64,000 bases of DNA from Limnoperna fortunei (lineage: Eukaryota; Mollusca; Bivalvia; Mytilida; Modiolidae), in NCBI GenBank assembly GCA_944474755.1, contig OX104112.1, forward strand, positions 54,975,176 to 55,039,175. Reading direction: 5' to 3'. A model generated the notes under the pieces. That model made no database searches. It was not told the origin of the DNA and was given only the letters and a program-made list of their open reading frames with translations. This document shows, piece by piece, positions 58,389 to 64,000 of this stretch (its first letter is position 1; each line of letters opens with the position of its first letter). Both the position numbers and the translations under genes were made by a program.

Positions 58389-59267
58389 CATAAAAAAGGC
58401 AATTGCACGAGAACCACGCAGTATAAAATATTACAATGATTTAGTCATAGACAAAAGATTCGATATGTCTAAGGGCAACCATAATCCAACGCAATAATTA
58501 TTCAACTAAATCAAATAAAATGACATGGTCTACGTAATTATTTTAAAAATAATATTTACGCGCCACTGTGTGGAAGATAACGCATTCTATCTCGAAAATG
58601 GGCTGAGAATTGTCAGGTTATGACCGCGTAAAGTCTTGCATATCACACACCTTAGTGGTATTGGTACAATGTAAATCAGCTTGTTTACTAGGGTATTGTG
58701 TAGATGCTACAAAATAACCCACCTAAATACATATACTTACCTACCAATCTACCTACATTGTTCAATAATACCAAGCAAGGTACCTTCCTTCCAACTCCCT
58801 GTTTATACCTGCCTCATTCCAACTGCCTACTGTTGCCATACTGATACCTTGATATCCACCCATTAACAGCCTCACTTTCTAACTACTAAGTACTTACTTA
58901 CTGCCCTTTTTATACATACTTACATAACTTATTATCAACTGACTACACAAATGTGTTATTAAATAACACATACTAAAAAATATCACTTTGGTTGAATACA
59001 CAAACATTTTTTAACATGTAAATTTTTCAGTATACACAGAATAGGAATGGTTTATGTTCAATTTTGTTACTTAATCAGACGTAAACTACAAATTCGTATT
59101 TCATTATAAGCACTTTCGAACCTTGGTGTTTAATTACTGAGTGCCGGATATCGTGTATTCGACACTGAGGAGGCGCAGTAAGCAGAGATATAAGAATTTT
59201 CATAATATCGAAGTGCGACTTTTCCTTATACTTCAAATAAACAGGTATCTTGAAATTACTGCAAATC

Positions 59268-59285
59268 GGGGGGGGGGGGGGGGGG
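59268..59285 (+). repeat. 18-base poly-G run
   Basis: Copy 1 has only CGGGAGACG at the matching position (about 42,560), so the run arose after duplication. Confidence 0.95.
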
Positions 59286-59644
59286 TATTTTCATATTTAT
59301 TAATTTTTTCTTGGTTAAGGTATCCGACCCATAATTTAAGTCACCGCTTAATTGTAGTTTTCGACCAAGAAATACAGCTTTATTAAATCATTGTATTGCT
59401 AATTAATGATACAAATAAAGTATATTGTTTTACTTTGAGTCAATGTGGACAGTTGAACAAAAAAATTTGGTTACTAAAATAGTATTTCCGATTTTTGCCG
59501 AACATTACCGAGGTCTCCTCCATTGAAAAAAAATGCACATTCGGGACACCAAATATAATCACGTGGTCAATTTGGGGCCGAATATCTTAAGTTTTTAATG
59601 GTTAAATAGATTTTACTTTATTTTTTATACGGATGTTTTTACAA

Positions 59645-59890
59645 GGTAATAAGTGGGCCCCGGAGGCTGAGTACCAAAGGTAGTAAGTCGGCCTCGGAGG
59701 CTGAGTGCTGAAGGTAGTTAGTGGGCCCCGGAGGCTGAATGCCGAAGGTAGTTAGTGGGCCACGGAGCTGATTGCCGAAGATAGTTAGTGGGCCACGGAG
59801 GCTGAGTTCCAAAGATAGTTAGTGGGACCCGGAGGCTGAGTGCCAAAGATAGTTAGTGGGACCCGGAAGCTGAGTTCCGAAGGTAGTTAT
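59645..59890 (+). repeat. 34-bp minisatellite, about 7 units
   Basis: Units of GGTAGTTAGTGGGCCCCGGA plus GGCTGAGTGCCGAA. It is absent from duplication copy 1 and ends exactly where homology resumes at TGTCGTCAATATATCC. Confidence 0.93.
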
Positions 59891-60126
59891 GTCGTCAATA
59901 TATCCAGGATTTCTTGCAATGTTTGTTACCTATTATCGCTTAAGAAGTAGACTCTTCCTACTTTCTGCAAAATTGAGTTCATAAGTAAACCAATTACTTT
60001 CAATGGGTGTGTTTCCTACTGTTTCTGTTGGCTAAACCTTTGCTGAAAGACCCGTTAAATCCAATGCAATCTCGTCATCTGTGTATATATCATATGTGGT
60101 AGTATCGATAAAGTGTGGTAAAATCG

Positions 60127-60150
60127 TTTTATTTATTTTATTTTATTTTT
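60127..60150 (-). terminator. Candidate polyadenylation signals of B-box gene 2
   Basis: On the minus strand the tract reads overlapping AATAAA hexamers about 220 bases after the stop at 60367. The equivalent tract is not preserved in copy 1. Confidence 0.45.
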
Positions 60151-60267
60151 GTTTTTGTCAAATTGCGAATTAACTTGACTTTTATTGTAACCTCTCAAAT
60201 AAATACAATACGTAAAATAGTATAACTTTAAATTTATTTAGATGTGACTTTTTCTCAAAACTCATAA

Positions 60268-60300
60268 CATCTTCCAGACTAACTTGTGTTCCTTATATTA
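60268..60300 (+). repeat. Single unit-like ancestor of the 32-bp minisatellite
   Basis: CATCTTCCAGACTAACTTGTGTTCCTTATATTA sits at the place corresponding to the 42,899-43,567 array and matches one unit with a few changes. Confidence 0.75.
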
Positions 60301-60366
60301 CTGTATTTTAGTAATGTGCACGCCAAAAGTTAAATACTAGACAACATATTCGCATGTAAATAAAAT

Positions 60367-62052
60367 TTAGTAAATGACGTCATATAACGCACCGTGTCCA
60401 TTTTTGCCATTGCAGACCATAAGTCTTTTATTGTCTTTGTCGTAGTATACAGCACTTGGTTTTTGAAGTCCATCAGAACTAGTCAGTAGAATCTTCTGTT
60501 GCTTACCATCCGGAGAAATGGCCAGAAGTAGATCGTTTTTATAGCCAGTTGCAAACGTCATACCATAATTACCAAACGCTATGGCTGAAGGGAAGAATGA
60601 TGATTTTAATCGATTATCCTGACACGTCAATATTTCTGTACCTTCCGTATCGACACAGTATACACTCCCGTTATTGGAAGTGTAGTAAATTTTGTTTTCT
60701 TTTGTTGTCACCTTGTACACACATCCTTCATACTGGTATATACGTATTCGTTTGGTTGTGTTCCTATCTAGATCTTTTACATTGATTCCCTCTCTATTCA
60801 CCATTGCATATATTTTACCATCGTTGTATGTTATGCCCCAGATGGAATGTTTACAAAAATTCTTGAGAGTGTGATTTGTATTTTGATTCAGATTTACCAT
60901 GGAGATAGATCGGTTTCCATACGAAACTGCAACCCTCTGGTCATCAATTTTTGTGACATCATAAGGATCATACGGAAGACTTATGTCACGGTCATATGAT
61001 CCGTCTTCTTTTAGAATAGAAAGAGATGGTTTATTCCAACTCGCAATCAAAATACACTTATTAGGTAAAATTAAGCAGCTCGTTACGGCGGAATTCTTTT
61101 CACCCATTTCTATGTTTGTCCTCAGCTTCAACTGTAGATTGTCTAATTTATATACTGGTGTTTCAGCAGAGCGCACCTGTATAAGTCGTCGCTCAACATA
61201 TGGAACTACTGCTTCTTTAGATGAAATGTGTATTTCTCCTAAAGCATCGAAGGCTTCATTGAATATGTCAACTTTAGGGTTAATCTTAACTTCTATACTA
61301 AGCTGTGGAATACTGCTTAACAAGAGTTTAATTACATTTATTTCATTGTCAACCGTGTTAAAAATACTCCGAATTCCAACAAACACTTGCAGGTTAGATA
61401 AATATTGTTTTATGTTTTTTAAACTCTCTTTTAAATCCAGAATATTTTTGCGTTTTGTTTCAAGATTTGTTGTCATCAAAGAAATTTCTTTTTCTGCATT
61501 TTCCGATTTGGACTTAAGTGCTGTTAATAATTTTTCCTCCAGGCGATCTAAATGTTTATTTATGTCAGAACGCGTTTTTGCTATTAATTTCTTTGCGACA
61601 TCTTTCTCTTCCTTCAGATTGGTTTTATTTTGTTGTAGATACTGTACACCTTTTTCTATGTTTTCAATAATTTCATCGATTTTTTGTTCCAGATCGGAAA
61701 ATATAGCAGACGTTTTGGCATCCTTCGCTGCTTTATCTAACGGTTTGAGATCCTTACAGCTGCCATGTTTTAACTGAACGCATACTGCGCACATGACGCT
61801 GTCGTTGGTAGGACAGTAAAAATTCAACTGTTCCCCGTGGTCTGTGCATTCTAAGCTGACATTTAAAATTTTAGTCTTGTGATAATCTTCCGACGATATA
61901 ACGTGGTGGTTTCTGGAAATTTTAAGAACTTTATGACTCATACAGCATTCATCGCAGTAACCTTCCTGACACTCTGTGCACCACATGCTCGCTAAATTAG
62001 TAACATTTTTAAAGTTACATGGCTCGCATTGTAGTTCGCTAGATTCGGCCAT
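60367..62052 (-). CDS. RING-less B-box / coiled-coil / beta-propeller protein 2 (TRIM-like)
   Basis: A 561-residue intact paralogue of the protein at 43,654-45,342, with start ATG at 62052. The same acceptor (ACAG on the minus strand) ends ten bases upstream. All first B-box zinc ligands are kept. In the second box CPTH becomes CPTN, while C69, H72, C80, C88, C91 and H96 remain. The coiled-coil and propeller regions are collinear, with scattered substitutions and small indels, for example loss of QDQSPAE-type residues before the propeller and a gain around RLKSSFFPSAIAF. An open frame retained through many substitutions suggests purifying selection on both copies. Large antisense frames here (60,983-61,777) are shadows. 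Confidence 0.9.
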   Translation of the reverse strand: MAESSELQCEPCNFKNVTNLASMWCTECQEGYCDECCMSHKVLKISRNHHVISSEDYHKTKILNVSLECTDHGEQLNFYCPTNDSVMCAVCVQLKHGSCKDLKPLDKAAKDAKTSAIFSDLEQKIDEIIENIEKGVQYLQQNKTNLKEEKDVAKKLIAKTRSDINKHLDRLEEKLLTALKSKSENAEKEISLMTTNLETKRKNILDLKESLKNIKQYLSNLQVFVGIRSIFNTVDNEINVIKLLLSSIPQLSIEVKINPKVDIFNEAFDALGEIHISSKEAVVPYVERRLIQVRSAETPVYKLDNLQLKLRTNIEMGEKNSAVTSCLILPNKCILIASWNKPSLSILKEDGSYDRDISLPYDPYDVTKIDDQRVAVSYGNRSISMVNLNQNTNHTLKNFCKHSIWGITYNDGKIYAMVNREGINVKDLDRNTTKRIRIYQYEGCVYKVTTKENKIYYTSNNGSVYCVDTEGTEILTCQDNRLKSSFFPSAIAFGNYGMTFATGYKNDLLLAISPDGKQQKILLTSSDGLQKPSAVYYDKDNKRLMVCNGKNGHGALYDVIY

Positions 62053-62225
62053 TTTCGTCGTTCTGTAAAACAATTAAAAGGCAACTACATAAGTGAGCTA
62101 GTTTTTTAAATCCACTTTTGGGAATTCTGTGTTATATCACTGTGTTTAGTTTTATGAGGAGGAGAATGACAGATAAAGAATTAAATAGTCGGTAAATGCT
62201 ACGATTTTACGTAACAAAAACAATA

Positions 62226-64000
62226 ACAATCCACAAATATTCAATTTTTACTATGGACACACAAACAATAAATAAAATATAAAGTTAACATAGATATTTA
62301 AGAATCAACACCAAATAACAAAAGAAACATCGAAACGATTGCGCATGTTCTCGAAATGCACGTTCTGGTATTATAATAAAACTATGTTACAGGTATATGC
62401 CGTGATTTACTATTAACCGTAGTTCAGAAAAAACGTTAAAGACCAACCAAACACACAACATGTTCAGCTGCATTACTTTTGCTTCGAAACTGAGGTTAAT
62501 TACTTTTTAAACATCCCAACCCAATTCCCATCTACGTTTGCTTTTCCCTTACTGTTTTAACTGAATCCGGTTTAAGGCATGACTATTCAAACTTCGGAAA
62601 AACAAAAGGTCCCAAATCAATCGTTCAGAATAGTTTCCCGTCTACGGATTATTTGTTTCGATCGCTAAAAGCAACATCAGAAACATAGCTTAGTCAGGAA
62701 TTGAATAAAAATCTATCATTATCAGTTAAATTTGGTTTTTTGTATTAATGGGTTTTAACGCTGCTTTGGAAAACTTCTTCAGGCGTCAAGTCTTTTTTTT
62801 GTTGCTTTTTTCGTTTTTTTGGAGGGGAAAGGACCCATATGTTTGGCAGGGGAACTGCCAATCATTCTCATTTTAAGGGCAATTAAGGCTGAGATCACAC
62901 CCTCAGGCCTGTAGGCAGAAAAGTCCTAACCAGCATCCTCAGTGTTATCAGGCACGTATATATCGGTAATATTTACCTAGTAATTACTTTCTCCAATAAG
63001 CAACAACAAAAACAATTTGACTCATTTCCGGAAGCTCATTCAGTTAGAAATCGAATAAAATAAAAAAATGATAATAAATGCATCGAAATAGATTTAAAAA
63101 TTAAAAAAAAACCATCTGAGAACAATTGACCCCTTTGACCCCATTATTGAAGAAGCTTAAGGAGTTACATAAAATAAGCCAACAAACGTCTTGTATTATT
63201 TGAATTTTTCAAATGAACACAATACGCATAAAATTGGATATAAATTGTATTTAAAAGTTGAAAAGGTTTCGTATGTGGCTCTTTTTAATCCTTTTAAACT
63301 TACAACGAGAGGGAAATTCTTATGAAATACTTCTGAACGATTGTGACGGGAAACCCTCAGAAAAACTGCAACAATCTAGAGCCGTTTCAATAATTCACTC
63401 CCACTGTAGGCTATATGTCTAACTTTACCCAATCAGCTTCGAGGTAAAACTAATACATGTGGTCGTAACCCAATTGGATAAAATAGTCCATTCATGCTTC
63501 TCTATAATAAACATCACCACTGGTCGGTCGAGGTCGGTCGAGGCAAATCATAACAAGAAAGGATATGGTTACAAAGATCTCAAATGATAAGTCGATTTTA
63601 GAATAGAGCGCGGGTAAGAGAAGCAATTGATTGTGAATAGGTTAATGTACTGTGTCAATTTTAAATAAAGACGGGTGGAGGATACATGTACATAACGAAA
63701 TGCCGAGGCATGAAAGTAGTTATGTGTATCCGGGTTTTGAAGGTTCCCGTCAGCTTAAGATCTTAAGAAATTAAACTAGTATTTTGTCCAATAGATAGTG
63801 TATGTTAATTTATTTGTTTTGTTTTTACATATCCTCCTTCACAATTACAAAAATTACCGGTAAGCGGTTACCTGTTAATGCCAGAGAACTAGCCACAAGA
63901 CATTTATTACACTAAAGGCCTCATATGGGATATTTTAGTACAATATTGTTTTACATATTTACAATAGAACACAAAAATGCACATTATAAATTAGTATCGA
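62226..64000. other. Noncoding; one decayed SINE relative
   Basis: 62,752-62,960 keeps AACTGCCAATCATTCTCA, CCCTCAGGCCTGTAGGCAG and CCTCAGTGTTATCAGGCACG in reversed SINE order. A GGTCGGTCGAGGTCGGTCGAG doublet is at 63,522-63,542. No gene was recognised to the window end. Confidence 0.5.

Larger units (their letters stand above)
57555..62225. repeat. Segmental duplication, copy 2
   Basis: Direct-orientation counterpart of 40,690-45,750, offset by about 16.86 kb at the left end. Differences include about 550 bp of extra sequence (59,330-59,890, ending in a 34-bp minisatellite) and a single unit where copy 1 has a 32-bp minisatellite. A decayed SINE present upstream of B-box gene 1 is missing here. 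Confidence 0.9.

Noticed and set aside
60983..61777. 264-codon plus-strand frame
   Set aside because: Antisense shadow of the intact B-box gene 2.

Overview
The window is about two-thirds A+T, intron-rich and crowded with tRNA-derived SINEs, minisatellites and decayed retroelements. The SINE family, an abundant hammerhead-ribozyme repeat, RING-less B-box proteins and Gly-rich secreted proteins all point to a bivalve mollusc, most likely a mytilid mussel. The taxon is an inference from these patterns; nothing in the window proves it.

Region 1 (1-26.8 kb) holds two paralogous loci of an unusual secreted protein. Copy B (19,447-26,541, +) can be assembled as a complete gene: a 5'UTR exon edge, an 11-codon leader exon, a 46-nt second leader exon, and a 5.3-kb terminal exon. 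That terminal exon encodes three Ser/Tyr/Trp-rich modules followed by about 185 copies of GKGKGDGE. Copy A (exon 2 at 1,030, exon 3 at 8,848) has frameshifts, and its second intron is 7.8 kb instead of 0.6 kb. Its exon 1 should lie just left of the window. The large intron of A carries a hammerhead ribozyme between perfect 72-bp inverted arms.

Region 2 (27-39 kb) has no intact gene. It contains a SINE cluster, a second dispersed repeat family with an ATCA-type tail, a broken integrase-domain gene (31.4-32.15 kb, -), and three adjoining 21-bp minisatellites of common origin, the middle one inverted.

Region 3 (39.6-62.1 kb) is a segmental duplication. Its first copy (40.69-45.75 kb) holds the last exon of a small His/Gly-rich secreted peptide (complete gene 39,667-41,018, +), convergent with an intact B-box/coiled-coil/beta-propeller gene (43,654-45,342, -). 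The second copy (57.56-62.2 kb) repeats both: the peptide is reduced to an orphan, truncated last exon, but the B-box gene is intact (60,367-62,052, -). Between the copies lies a decayed Ngaro-like tyrosine-recombinase retrotransposon (50.6-55.1 kb, -) with gag, RT, RNase H, recombinase and SGNH hydrolase remnants, itself interrupted by a small palindromic insertion.

The most interesting observation is that the GKGKGDGE giant and the His/Gly peptide share one gene architecture: a 5'UTR intron ending 23-25 bp before the ATG, an 11-codon leader exon of form MxGxLLxVV in phase 0, a second leader exon ending in phase 1, then one terminal exon with the mature protein. A common secretory leader appears to have been joined to unrelated low-complexity mature exons. 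Gene models rest on splice signals and phase read by eye, without transcript evidence.
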